A stretch of DNA of 64,000 nt, from the NCBI RefSeq assembly GCF_000004075.3, contig NC_026659.2:25128272-25192271 (forward strand). The letters run 5' to 3'. Both the position numbers and the translations under genes were made by a program. Shown one piece after another: positions 14,092 through 25,205 of this stretch. The notes under the pieces are model-generated. The model did not search any database and was not told the DNA's origin. It worked only from the letters and a program-made list of their open reading frames with translations. Every line of letters starts with the position of its first letter. Position 1 is the first letter of the stretch. This DNA is from Cucumis sativus (lineage: Eukaryota; Streptophyta; Magnoliopsida; Cucurbitales; Cucurbitaceae).

Positions 14092-14817
14092 ATGGCTTCA
14101 GTAAGATTCTGCTTTCCCACTTTCTCCATTTTTGTGTCATGCTTTGCTACTTCGTTTTTTTTTTCTTTTCTTTCATTTCTGATTTGTTTTGTTCTTTTTG
14201 TAGGCTCAAAAGGGTCCATTTCTTCCTAAATTTGGTGATTGGGATGAACAAAATCCTGCTGCTGCTGAAGGGTTTACTGTGATTTTCAACAGGGCAAGAG
14301 ATAATAAGAAGAATGGTGGAGCAGCTGGAACTCCTAATAATGTGATACCACCCCAAAACCAAAGTCAAAAGTATGAACCTGCTAAGAAGAATCAGAAGCA
14401 CAAGTATCCAAGGAAGCAGGTTCGATCCAGTTCTGTTTTGCTTTGCTCCTTTCCTTGCTATCGTAGGAATAAGCTGAAAAGATAACTGATAAACTATAAG
14501 AAAAACAATCAAACTAGGACCAAAGTGGAGAAAAAAACCACTTACCATATTTGATCATTACGTGAAAAATTATTATATTATACAAAAACCTCTCTAAAGT
14601 TCTAATTACAGTAGCACTCTCTTAAAACATTATGAGCTATGGACTTTTAAACTGGAATGAAATGAAAGTCAAAGACATAATCTCGGTGCTTGAAGTTCAT
14701 TGCTTTTCGAATATCTTGCGAAAACCAAACTACGATCACTTTTACAATGTGAATTTTTCCTTTCTAACCATCTGGTTTTCTTTGTTGCAGAAAGGATGGT
14801 GTGGCTGCTTTTGGTAG
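14092..14817 (+). CDS. RIN4/NOI-family small protein
   Basis: Three exons: 14092-14100 (only Met-Ala-Ser), 14204-14419 and 14791-14817, giving 83 aa. The NOI domain is at the N-terminus: FLPKFGDW at residues 9-16, followed by DEQNPAAAEGFTVIFNRAR. This is the AvrRpt2-cleavage-site fold of RIN4 (consensus P-K-F-G-x-W). The middle is Lys/Asn/Gln-rich and disordered. The tail WCGCFW carries two cysteines, the usual acylation signal that tethers NOI proteins to the plasma membrane. Unlike RIN4, which has two NOI domains, this protein has one. Family members are RIN4-like immune regulators or nitrate-induced (NOI) proteins of unsettled function. The second intron uses donor GTTCGA. AATAAA at 15007-15012 may direct polyadenylation. 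Confidence 0.9.
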
Positions 14818-15029
14818 ACGACTTTGTCACATTGAAAGAACACAAAAAATTCTTCTGTTTGTGGTTGGTGGCTTTCTTGAGTATTGATGGATGCTGTTAG
14901 ATTCAATTTATTGTGTTGTATAAAGTTTTTGGGAAACTTTTCATGGGGTTTTCATTATTTTCATTACATTAATTAGGCTTCTTGGGTTGCCTTCTCTTGT
15001 AATAGTAATAAAAAGACATTGTTTATAGA

Positions 15030-15755
15030 AAGAAAAAGGTTTGAGTTTGCCTAATTCTTGGATCTCTTTTGTTTTGACATTGCTTTAATTTCATCATCTA
15101 CCTTCTACTCTATCTTTTAAATTTCAAATTTGCAATATCAGTAGCAAAAATGCAAAATGTCGGATGCTTTAAATTTTACTACATAGTACCATGTTGGTAT
15201 TACTATATGAAAGTGATTTCCGTGAGAGTCTAGGCTAACTTACCCTCACTACGACTAACTCATAAATACAACATTAACGTTGTTTACTTCCAATGAGAAG
15301 TATTAAAAAATAGTTGAAAAATGACAAATCAAACTGCAACTGAATGCATGCGGTTTATTTGGTTTGTGTTAAATTGAAATTGATTCTTATAAAATTGAAC
15401 CAAAAACTTTATTTAGAATATATATATAAGTCTAGCAATGGTAGGGAATAAATGTAACTTCATACGAATTATTTTGATAGAACTTTTAAACTTGAGTATT
15501 TGAAACTTCTATATGTACTTAATTATTGTACAAATTAGTTTAATCTATGTTTATAAAGAATTTCGAATGTATAAGTGGTTCGGTTCGGTTTGACATGGAT
15601 GAATGGTTGATTCGATTTTAATCGTACTTTTTATTTCTTAACAAATGTTTTTTAGTATCGAATCACAAATTTGTAGGTGGTTTACACAAATGTAGATGTG
15701 TTAATTTAAGCTCACATTGTGGAAATATATTTCAAAGAGATGTGATAATACAAAG
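15030..15755. other. Intergenic DNA upstream of RGS1
   Basis: AT-rich DNA without a gene that I can support. It leads into the motif cluster at 15762-15880. Confidence 0.6.
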
Positions 15756-15761
15756 AAATGC

Positions 15762-15779
15762 TAGACGACATGTCGTCTA
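15762..15779. promoter_or_regulatory. Perfect 18-bp palindrome upstream of RGS1
   Basis: TAGACGACATGTCGTCTA is identical to its reverse complement. It lies 293 bases before the RGS1 start codon, in otherwise unremarkable AT-rich DNA. It could be a dimeric transcription-factor site; no named factor is claimed. Confidence 0.5.
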
Positions 15780-15785
15780 AAGCAA

Positions 15786-15880
15786 GACACGTCAGTACAG
15801 CTTCCCCAATTTAGTGAATAAAGTGAGTTGGAATATTCAAACAATATTGCTTTTCAGTCAAACTTTCATACTGACGTGGC
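15786..15880. promoter_or_regulatory. Inverted pair of ACGT-core (bZIP-type) elements
   Basis: CACGTCAGTA at 15788-15797 is matched by its exact reverse complement TACTGACGTG at 15869-15878. The 3' copy continues as TGACGTGGC, a C/G-hybrid box typical of bZIP/ABRE sites. Both lie ~190-285 bases upstream of the RGS1 ATG, next to the 18-bp palindrome. That they regulate RGS1 is inferred from position. Confidence 0.5.
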
Positions 15881-16071
15881 TATGGGACTCTGAAAAGTGA
15901 AAACGAAGACGACCCTAACATCAACACAATCATCAATCGATTATTGGAAAGAGAAGAAGAGTTGATTGAGTGAAAATCAACTGATTATGTCAACAGTTTC
16001 TTACGAATCAGAATCATTTCTTCAAGTTATTGATTTCTTCCATTAATAGAAGGAATTTATTTATCAGCAAA

Positions 16072-19000
16072 ATGGCGCGCTGTGCCGTCGACGGTGGCTG
16101 TCCCAGCGATTACATCGCTATAGTTTTTGCTGCAGTTTGTTTGGCTTTGTGGGTTTCTTTTCTTCTGCTCTTTGATCAATTCTTTATTTTTGCTTCTCCC
16201 AGTTTTGGAGTTATTTGCTTGTTGATTTTCTAACTTAATGCACAAATTTTGTTGTTGTTCAACTTGAAACGATCCCACGATTTGGCTCATTTTTCTCTGT
16301 ATATTTGTTCCTATTACACTCTGTTCTTCAACGGGGTTGGGAGTGTTCCTTCCATTGCGGCCATGGTAGCTTTGCTATGTTCTCCTTTCCATGAGTTCTG
16401 GGTCTGTTGATTATGTCTTTCTCTCAGTTCAACTGCTATCGTTTCTTGGATGAGTCGAGTTTTAATTCAGTTACGTGGAATGCCGTTTTATTTGTGAAAA
16501 ATGGAAAGCATCTGCATTTTGTTGTTTGGAGAGTTGGTTCTTCTTAATTGTTGATGAGTGGGGCTATGCAGTATTATCTTTTAGAGCTGGGCTAGTTGGT
16601 ATTTGAAGGCAAAGCTCTTCCCACATTTACTCCTGTTGATTAATTGATCGGTTGTCTGTTTGAATCGGGTATAAATTATTCCACTTTCTTGCTTTCAGGC
16701 TGATCTTTCGGTGGATATTACCGTATGTGATGTACAAGATTCCTCTTCCCAAAGGCAGCCGCTTTTGGATTCCAGTAATTCAAGTTTTTGCTAGCCTCAA
16801 TCTTCTGCTGTCAATTGTGGTAGGCTATGGAACTATTTGTATTACTCTTTATTCTCTTTTCCATTTTGTCGATTCAAGGTGTAATTTATGCCACCTTTCT
16901 GTCTCTCTGTACAGATATCTGTTAGTTTCTTCAAATTCAAGAGGCAAAAGTGGCGCTCTTGCTATATCTGGGCAGGTTTCAATAGTTTTGTTATTCTTAG
17001 AATTTAGAAACGTCTTATCAAACAGAGTTCTTAAATATTTGTTATTACTTTTTTCCCAAATTTGATCTTCCATTTCTTGCTTTAGTGTGGGTTGAAGGTC
17101 CCCTTGGATTCGGTTTGCTGCTGAGCAGTCGCATAACACAGACCTTTCAACTATATTACATTTTTGTAAAGTAAGTAAACTTATAGTTTATGGAATAGAG
17201 GACTATAAAGCTCAGACATTCTGCTATACACCTCCCTTCCTAATGTTCTTTTGGGTTTGATTCTTGATTTTCAGGCGGCGTCTACCACCCATCAAAACAC
17301 ACATTTTCCTTCCACTAATTCTATTGCCGTGGATTTCTGGGGCTGCATGTGAGTCTGAAACAACGAACTTCCTTACTTTAGAACCACTATGCACGAAATG
17401 TCAACCTCATTCACTTCACTTGACAACAATATTTTGTCCTCGATATATTTTATACATGAGTTATTATGAGTTCAAGATATCCTTTCGTAACTTCAGATGA
17501 GAAAGTTTCAGAAACAAGAAATTTTCATTTTGTTTCTGCAGTTATCAATGTCAAGAAGCCTCTAAATTACAGGTGCCACATGGGGCCTCGGTGGATTATT
17601 CCAATCATGACTCTCCATATCTTATATGTTGCTACATTGATTGTTTTTACATGGGCTGTTCGTCATATAGAGTTCAGGTTTGATGAACTAAGGGATCTGT
17701 GGAAGGGAATAATAGTCTCAGCATTTTCCATTGGTATATAATACCTCTGATGTTTTTCTTTGATGAGCATAGTATACGATGCTAAAGTTTTATTGTCTTT
17801 ATATGCCAAATCTCAGCTGATGGAACACAAAAACTTAATAGATGATAGTCAAAAAGGGTCAAAGTAATTCACAAGAATCTTGTATGGGAACTTCATGGTA
17901 TTGGAAATTCAATAGTTTTCAAATAGACAAGATACCGTAGTTTTCTTCATTTTATGCTCAGATAGGCTGAAACTGAGGTTTTTGGTTAAGGCAACATCTT
18001 TGCTTTCTGTTTTAGTTTAAACATAGTGAATTGAACAACTCATTATTAATTTCTTTGTTGCTCAAAAGCACACTAAAATTTCCTCCAAAAGTCCACATTT
18101 TTGTAAAGCAATCTTTCTTCAAAAGCCATTTCCCCCTAAAAATATCATATCTCGTCATCCTAATACGATTTTTTTTGTCTGCAAAAGATTAATTGCATGT
18201 TCAATTGTGCACCTCAAAAAATAAACTTTATTATTATTATTATTTCAAAATATGTTGCATAGAAGACCTAGATCCCGCAGAAAATTTTGATTTACTGCAT
18301 GCCACACTGACTTTTGTCACCACTTTGAATTCATATGGTGGGATTCTGTTTATGCTTACCTTGTAATCTATAGAGTTGAAAATTTTCTATTATTATCAAA
18401 GATTAAATAATGGAACGAAAAGTTTACCGTCCATTTCATGAGTCTCTAGTCTGGAGTAAATATATGTGCAGATTCTGTAGGATTCAAAATTCGGGGTTAA
18501 TTTTTCACTTGTTCTTTGCTCTTCCAGGAGTTTGGGTTTCTGCCTATATTACAAATGAAATCCATGAAGAGATCTTAGGTCTTCAGGTTGCCTCTAGATT
18601 TCTGCTATTAGTAACGGTATGACATCCATGCTGGTTTACTTATCTTTTTTGTTCCTCTTGTGGCCTAGCCAGCAAATATGAATATACGTTCCAGTAACTT
18701 GCTTTCAAATAGTAGAGGTATCAATAGTTCACTTGTAGTCTGAGACATCTTGTAGGACTTATGCCAATTTACCTAACGTTTCCCAGGCATATTTTACAGG
18801 CAAGTATTCTTGTGCTGACCTTCTTCTCTACCTCAAGCTCACAACCACTGCTTTCTCAAATCAGTTTGAGAAAAAGGGAAGCACTTGAATATGACTCAAT
18901 GGGTCATGCGCTGGGCATACCAGATAGTGGATTGTTACTACAAAGGGAACCGGAAACAGTCATAGATCCTAACGAACCACTGGAGAAATTACTTCTGAAC

Positions 19001-20760
19001 AAAAGATTTCGTCGATCATTCATGGCTTTTGCGGACAGGTATTAACTATGTTCCTCCTGTATTTTTCTGTAAGAGAGATAGAACAAAGTTGAAGATTCAA
19101 CTTGAAGATGGTATCGGTTGTTGATTTGTTTGAATGTGTGCTAGGATTGAGTAGTTTGTTGGCTTTGACTTTGCTTTTGGAATTTGTTGGTATTCAAAGT
19201 TCATATATGAGTATAGAGAAGAGATGTTGATAGAGGCAGAGATCATTGGTGGGAGTTTGGTTCAAACATTTGGCTCTAACCTCTAGCTAGAGTCTTCACT
19301 TTTTCTTACTTGTATTATTATTTGCTTTGGGTTATTCAACATATGCTGCCTTTGTTCGGTTATCTCTAGAACAACTTAGAGGGTTTAAGTGCTTGTGATT
19401 TTACTATTTAATATACTCCCCCACTCTCAATTGCAGTTGCTTAGCTGGGGAGAATGTGCACTTCTATGATGAAGTGCATGAGCTAGGGAAACTGCCTTTG
19501 GACGACCCTGTGAGAAGAATCTATATGGCAAGACATATAATTGACAATTACATAACACCAGGTTCGGGCATTCGATATATCCTTGAAACATAACCAGTCG
19601 TGCTCTTTTTCAACCTTGACTTTCATTCTAATGTATGCGCGTGAGTGACCACAAGTTTTTACTTTTGATTAAAAATGTGACTCCTTTATTAACCAAGGAC
19701 AGTTTGGTTAAAATCAAATCACTCTTTCTGAGTTTCTTTGGTAAATACAATCTTTAACGTTTTGGTCATTAAGTTGGTGATAGTCTACAGAGTGAAAAAA
19801 CAGTTGGTGCTAGTCCATAGAGTTGGTGCTATAATGTGAAAAACTCTTTCTGGGTTTCAGTTATAATGTGAAAAACAGTTGTTGCTAGTCTATAGAGTGC
19901 ATGAACAAGCATTTGTTTTCTACCTGCTTTCATAATGTCATTCAACTTAATGCTTTCATATTTTGTCATGATCATATTTTATATAAAATCTAAACTCGTG
20001 ATTGCTTGCTTTGTCCTCTTTTGGTGAGGAAGGAACGATCCACAAGCATGAAGATAACTGGTGGTTAAGTCTTAACAGTTACCGCAAGTTGGTTATTAAT
20101 GATTAAACCTTGTACGAAAACTTTAAGCAATCAATAATTTTTCCTCCTGTTGTACCGGCCTTTTAGCTAGCACTGATTCAAGGACCAAATAATGGAAAAT
20201 AATGGAATTAAATTTCTTTTAAATGTGCTCAGGTTGGCCAGATCTAACTTCATTTTGCAATTTGTTTATATATTTCCACGTTTGAACTTAGTGAGCTCTG
20301 TTTTTATGAAAAGTGTCATATTTCATTCATCCAACAGGTGCCACAATGGAGGTGAACATTTCTCACCGATGCCGTCAAGAGATTTTGACAACTTCTGATC
20401 TGGCTGATCCCAATCTCTTCAATAATGCACTAAACGAGCTGATACAGTTGATAAAGATGGTATATATCTCTATTGGACTTCTCACTTCTTTTCCATTCAA
20501 TTCAATTTCATAACATCTCCGTATTTTGTCCTTTTTTTTTTTCCTTGAAGAATTTGGCAAAAGATTTCTGGTCTTCAATGTTCTTTCTGAAGTTAAAGGA
20601 AGAAACAAGTATGAGATCAAATGGGCGAGACCTTGAACAGATGGCGAGTTGGAACCTTTCTCCTAGATTGAGTTCCGTACAAGGCACCGACGATCCTTTC
20701 AACCAAGAGCAATTTTCAAAGGGCTCTGGCCATGATAGTACTCACGACTCTGACCACTAA
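16072..20760 (+). CDS. RGS1: Regulator of G-protein signalling 1 (7TM-RGS)
   Basis: Eleven exons: 16072-16148, 16699-16819, 16915-16975, 17086-17170, 17275-17348, 17542-17733, 18528-18616, 18800-19038, 19437-19561, 20338-20459 and 20551-20760. They join to 464 aa; Arabidopsis RGS1 has 459. Residues ~1-250 form the seven-helix receptor-like part ([15 protein letters not shown] start, [34 protein letters not shown]). Residues ~295-415 are the RGS box ([53 protein letters not shown]). The box accelerates GTP hydrolysis by the G-alpha subunit GPA1 at the plasma membrane and couples glucose sensing to the heterotrimeric G protein. The tail keeps PRLSSVQG, with Ser436/Ser437 matching the serines whose phosphorylation by WNK kinases drives endocytosis of the Arabidopsis protein. 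Donor GTGGGT for intron 1 was chosen because it restores the aligned length of the first helix. Confidence 0.96.
19780..19905. repeat. Short degenerate direct repeats in RGS1 intron 9
   Basis: The phrases GCTAGTC(C/T)ATAGAGT and TATAATGTGAAAAAC recur two to three times in ~120 bases of the intron 19562-20337. They look like local slippage duplications. No function is claimed. Confidence 0.55.
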
Positions 20761-20789
20761 AAGTGCCTAAGATTTGAATCCTACACATC

Positions 20790-21735
20790 CCTGGTTGCAG
20801 CTGCCTTTACATCTCAAGTCTATTAATTGGTTCGTAGACTAAACTATTTCCTTCTTTCTAACTCACTAGGATGGGGTCCAAAGAAAAAAAAATGGGAAGA
20901 AGTTGGGAGAACAAAACGTTTTTGTCATTAATCTCCCCAAGGCAACAACAAGGCAAGCTCAGAGTTGATAATGCAGCGAAGCAACAGATAAATCATGTGA
21001 TTGTTCTCATTTTTTAAAGCAATAAGACGAAAGTTGGTCTTCTTTATGAGTTATGGCCTCCAAGATGTAAATGGTAACTGAGGGGATGCACTATGCGCAA
21101 TTAATGTCCCCCGTTGCATTTGATATCTAGTGGTCCTCCTCATAAGGAGTAATGGCATAGGTGCTTTCATCTTGCAGGAAAGATGGCCACTTTTGATGAA
21201 ATAAAGCACTGAAAGTGGACAGGTGGATAGGCTGAGTCACGAACTAGACCCGTTTAGTTTTTCAAGAACCCTCCAACTTTTAGGTACAAAATTTAAGTCA
21301 GTTCACAAATTTCCTAAAGTTACCTTTAACTTTATTTTTTCTTACTACAAGCAATTATGAACCATCGTTGCCTTCAACTCCACGGTTTTGTGCATTTGAT
21401 GCAAACCCAAATGTTGTTTGAAGTATAAATTTGACAGCTTCAGCTCCACAGAAATTACTCCAAATGTACAGTCATAATTTCATTATTTACCTTTTATGGA
21501 AATGATCTGTGTTAGTTGTCTCTGATTTCAGCAGTAATGCCTAATAGTTAGTGGCCTTCATCTGTTTAGTTTTATTTAATCTTCGGTGGCATACTTTCAA
21601 ACATAATAAAAACATTTCTTTATTCTTTTAACATTTGTAAGTCCTAGTTCATTTCTTTAGCATCGGCACAAATGAAAGCTTTTTCTTGCTTTCGTTGAAT
21701 TCCAATAACGAACAAAAGAAAATGACCATTCATAT
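20790..21735. other. RGS1 3' flank and KCR promoter region
   Basis: No gene is seen. A TATA-like TATAAAG lies at 21733-21739, followed by a long CT-rich leader (21765-21845) upstream of the reductase start. Confidence 0.55.
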
Positions 21736-21918
21736 AAAGTAGGTAACCAAGCAGAGTTTCCTTTGTCCACTCTCTCTACCCCCTCTCTACTCTCTACCCT
21801 ACTATTCTTCCTCTCTCTCCTTCTCTTTCTCTCCTTCTCTTTCTTATTAAGTAATCAGTTATAACATGAAAATGAGGGGAAGGCAAGGAAGATAAAAAGA
21901 AGGAGAAGAAAACAAATC

Positions 21919-23569
21919 ATGCACACAATGAAGGAGACATTCTTTCTGCTACTTTCCACTAGTCCCATTTGGCTTCTCATCCTCTCCTTTCTCGGTTTCT
22001 TCACCATTCTTTGGCACTCCGCCACTGTCGCCCGATGGGTTTACCGAGCCTTTCTCAGACCCTCCAAGGATCTGAGATACTATGGCTCTTGGGGAATAGT
22101 CACTGGCGCCACTGACGGCATTGGAAAGTCCTTTGCCTATCAGCTGGCCAGAGCCGGACTCAACCTTGTACTGGTGAGCAGAAGCTCCATGAAGCTTAAG
22201 GCAGTTTCTAAGGATATTCAATCTGAATTTCCTGATACAAAGGTAAAGATAATTGAATTAGACTTCACAGAAGACGATATTAGCGGTGGTATTGCAGAGA
22301 TTGAGGAGGTGATTGAAGATTTAGATGTGGGGATTTTGATAAACAACGTGGGGATTACATATCCGAACGCTAGCTTTTTCCATGAAGTGGACGAGAAAGT
22401 TTGGATGAATGTTTTCAAAGTGAATGTGAAGGGTACTACTTGGGTTACTAAAGCTGTTTTGCCAAAGATGATTAAGAAGAACAGAGGAGCTATTGTGAAT
22501 ATTGGCTCTGGAGCTGCTGTTATTGTTCCTTCTCATCCTCTCTATGCAATCTATGCTGCTACGAAAGCGTATGTAATCAAATTCTCAACTCTCTTCCTTA
22601 ATATATTTTCTTGTTCTTGTTGTTCTTCTTTTAGGGAATAAAGAAAATGAAGAAGGTTTGAGGGAAGAAGTCCATCTCTTTCTCTATCTTCCTGAGGAAA
22701 TAAGTGTTCACTGAGATGGGCCTCCCTCACTTACCCCATGTCTCACCAACTACCATGTCTTCTGCCAAAGTTCCTAATTAATTTTTGAGAAATTATTGAC
22801 GTCTTCTCTGCTTTTTGAAATAAGAAAAAGTACAGGTACGGTTGAAAAGGTTTTGGCATGTGCTGTTGTCAGAAGTTTATTCAAAATCACTCCGAAATAT
22901 GTTGTTAGTCCTTCTAAATCAAAGTTGATGATATGAAAATTGGCTTTAAAGGTGTAATTAAAGTCATGTTTCCTAGTCATTTTTAACATGACATGATTGA
23001 TTTCAACAATTTCAAAAACACTCTCAAACGTGGGAAATCCAACTCATTTTTCCATCCGTACACGGGTCCCTAACTTCCACCTCTAAGTTAAAAACCTCTA
23101 CTTTTTCTGATTATGGGATAATCCAAAAGCTGAAAAGCAACCCTCCATTTGATCCTTGTTGAATGTTGATGATATGATATAATCATGTTGATCTTTCTAA
23201 TTCTTTCTTTCTTTTTTCAGGTACGTTGACCAACTCTCAAGATCTCTACACGTGGAATACAAAGATTGGGGAATTGATGTTCAATGTCAGGTGCCGTTGT
23301 ACGTCGCAACTGAAATGGCATCAAGAGTAGCGTCGGTAAGCCAAGCGTCGCTGTTCATTCCATCAGCCGATGACTATGTGAAAGCTGCAATTCGCCAAAT
23401 TGGATACGAGCCACGGTGCACCCCTTACTGGGCGCACTCGCTCCAATGGTGTTTTGCTTCCCTGCTCCCGGAGGCGATGCTTGACGCCTGGCGGCTCTCC
23501 ATTGGCTTGGAGAGGAGGAGGAAGGAATCCGTCACCATGAAACGGATTGAAGGTTGCAAACAAGAATGA
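21919..23569 (+). CDS. Very-long-chain 3-ketoacyl-CoA reductase (KCR family)
   Basis: Two exons, 21919-22568 and 23221-23569, coding 332 aa; a second in-frame ATG lies at 21928. A hydrophobic segment at ~8-32 is the ER membrane anchor. The short-chain dehydrogenase core follows: cofactor motif TGATDGIG (62-69), NNVG, the catalytic serine in NIGSGAA (Ser197) and YAATK (Tyr212, Lys216). The enzyme reduces 3-ketoacyl-CoA to 3-hydroxyacyl-CoA with NADPH, the second step of fatty-acid elongation for waxes, sphingolipids and storage lipids. All key residues are present, so it should be active. It reads VATEMAS where I recall VATKMAS in KCR1, and its end (GCKQE) lacks a clear dilysine ER signal. It could therefore be the KCR2-like paralogue (At1g24470 type). 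A CT-rich leader precedes the start. Confidence 0.92.
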
Positions 23570-23837
23570 AAGGACTTGGCAAAAAAAGCAACTCTGTGAA
23601 GGTTACTATTGTTTACAATCTAGTGAAATAGTAAATATATCATTGTGTTGTTCAATAAGATGATAGAACGTGATCTTATTACATATAGATTTTGTGTCAA
23701 TTCGAGCATTGATTCGACAACCAAACAAAACAATGTCTTCTTAAAAGTTAATAGTTCAATCTGTTGAATGTAACAAACTAACGTTATTACATTTATTAAT
23801 TTGTGCTAACACAAAACTTTTCATGATGAAGTTAAAT

Positions 23838-24305
23838 TATTTTACTGAGAGAAATAAGTTTATTAAATTTTAATTGAAAGGAAGGCATGAGAATGATGTT
23901 TTTAAAATTGTAGAAATTAAAAGTGAAAATGATGGTGGATGTATATATACATATATAGCCACGAAACATATAATTCAACCACATTTTTTTATTTATGTTT
24001 CACTGAGGAAAATTTTATTTAATTTTTAATAATTAAAAGAAGGTAGGTATGACGATGAAACTTTTAATATGGTAGAAATTAATGTGAAATTATGGTGGAT
24101 GTGTGTGTGTGCATATATATATATAGCCACCAAAAATATAATACAACAATATTTTTATTTATTTTTCAATGTGACAATTTTATTGAATTTTAAATTATTA
24201 AAAGGTAGGCATGAATATGATGATAAGAAACTTTTTAAATTGTGGAAATTAAATTGAAATTATGATGGATGTATACCCACCAAAAATTTAATTCATCCCT
24301 ATTTT
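23838..24305. repeat. Three tandem copies of a ~161-bp AT-rich unit
   Basis: Anchors such as AGGCATGAGAATGATG (23882), AGGTATGACGATGA (24044) and AGGCATGAATATGATG (24206) are spaced by ~161-162 bases. Each is followed by a GATGGTGGATGTATATA-like run and AGCCAC(C/G)AAA. The copies are diverged by substitutions and small indels. Confidence 0.8.
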
Positions 24306-25140
24306 ATAAAATAAATTCTATATACAAAAAAAAAATGTCACTATGAAATCTATAGTTCGTGTAAAAAATATAAATATCATTTCCGTATTGGATGAAAATC
24401 ATTAAATATTTGTTTAAAAAATATTTAAATTCTACACAATGTTGCAAATTTTCAAAATAAAAATTTTCTTTTTTTGAAACACTAAAATGATAATTAGTTA
24501 AATAAAATAAACGTATTTGACTACTAAAATATACGAGATTTTTTTTTCAAAAAACAATATATATATATATATATATTTACACTCCATAGAAAAAAAGCCA
24601 TTACTATTTTTCTGTTAATGATAAATGTACTTTTGACGATTTTCCTTTTAACATACAAAACTTGGTTAAAGCAAATATTTTGGTTCTTCCATTATTCTTT
24701 TTATTCTTATTGAAGTTAGTGTATCTTATTAAATTATGTATATTTATTTATTGTAGAAGAAAATGGAGAATAGATAAAAATTAAAAAGTAAGACGATATT
24801 AACAACTTAATTTTAATTATAAATCATACAACTTTCAAATATTACAATTAAAATTCTAATAGATTCTTATTTGCTTTTTTAATCAATATATTGCATAAAA
24901 TTTATCATTTTCACATAGTACCAGAATAGTTATCTTAATTATAATTTCATATATTTTTAAAACCTTGAACCAAATAAAACATCTCGTTTCTAGAGGACTT
25001 TGATCTTGACATGCTCATGTTCTTAGAGGCGATTAGTTCAATCTCCGATAGCTAAATGATAGATCGACCACTAAACTTAATAATACTAAAACTACGTCAC
25101 TTCGTTATATATACCAATTATGTAAACAAAAAAATATATT

Positions 25141-25205
25141 AAACAACCATCTCCATCTCCATCTCCATCTCGATCTCCATCATCTCCATCTCCCTCATCA
25201 TCATC
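25141..25205. repeat. CATCTC-type hexanucleotide microsatellite
   Basis: Repeated CTCCAT/CATCTC units with interruptions (CGATCT, CATCAT) run to a terminal CATCATCATCATG. Confidence 0.85.
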
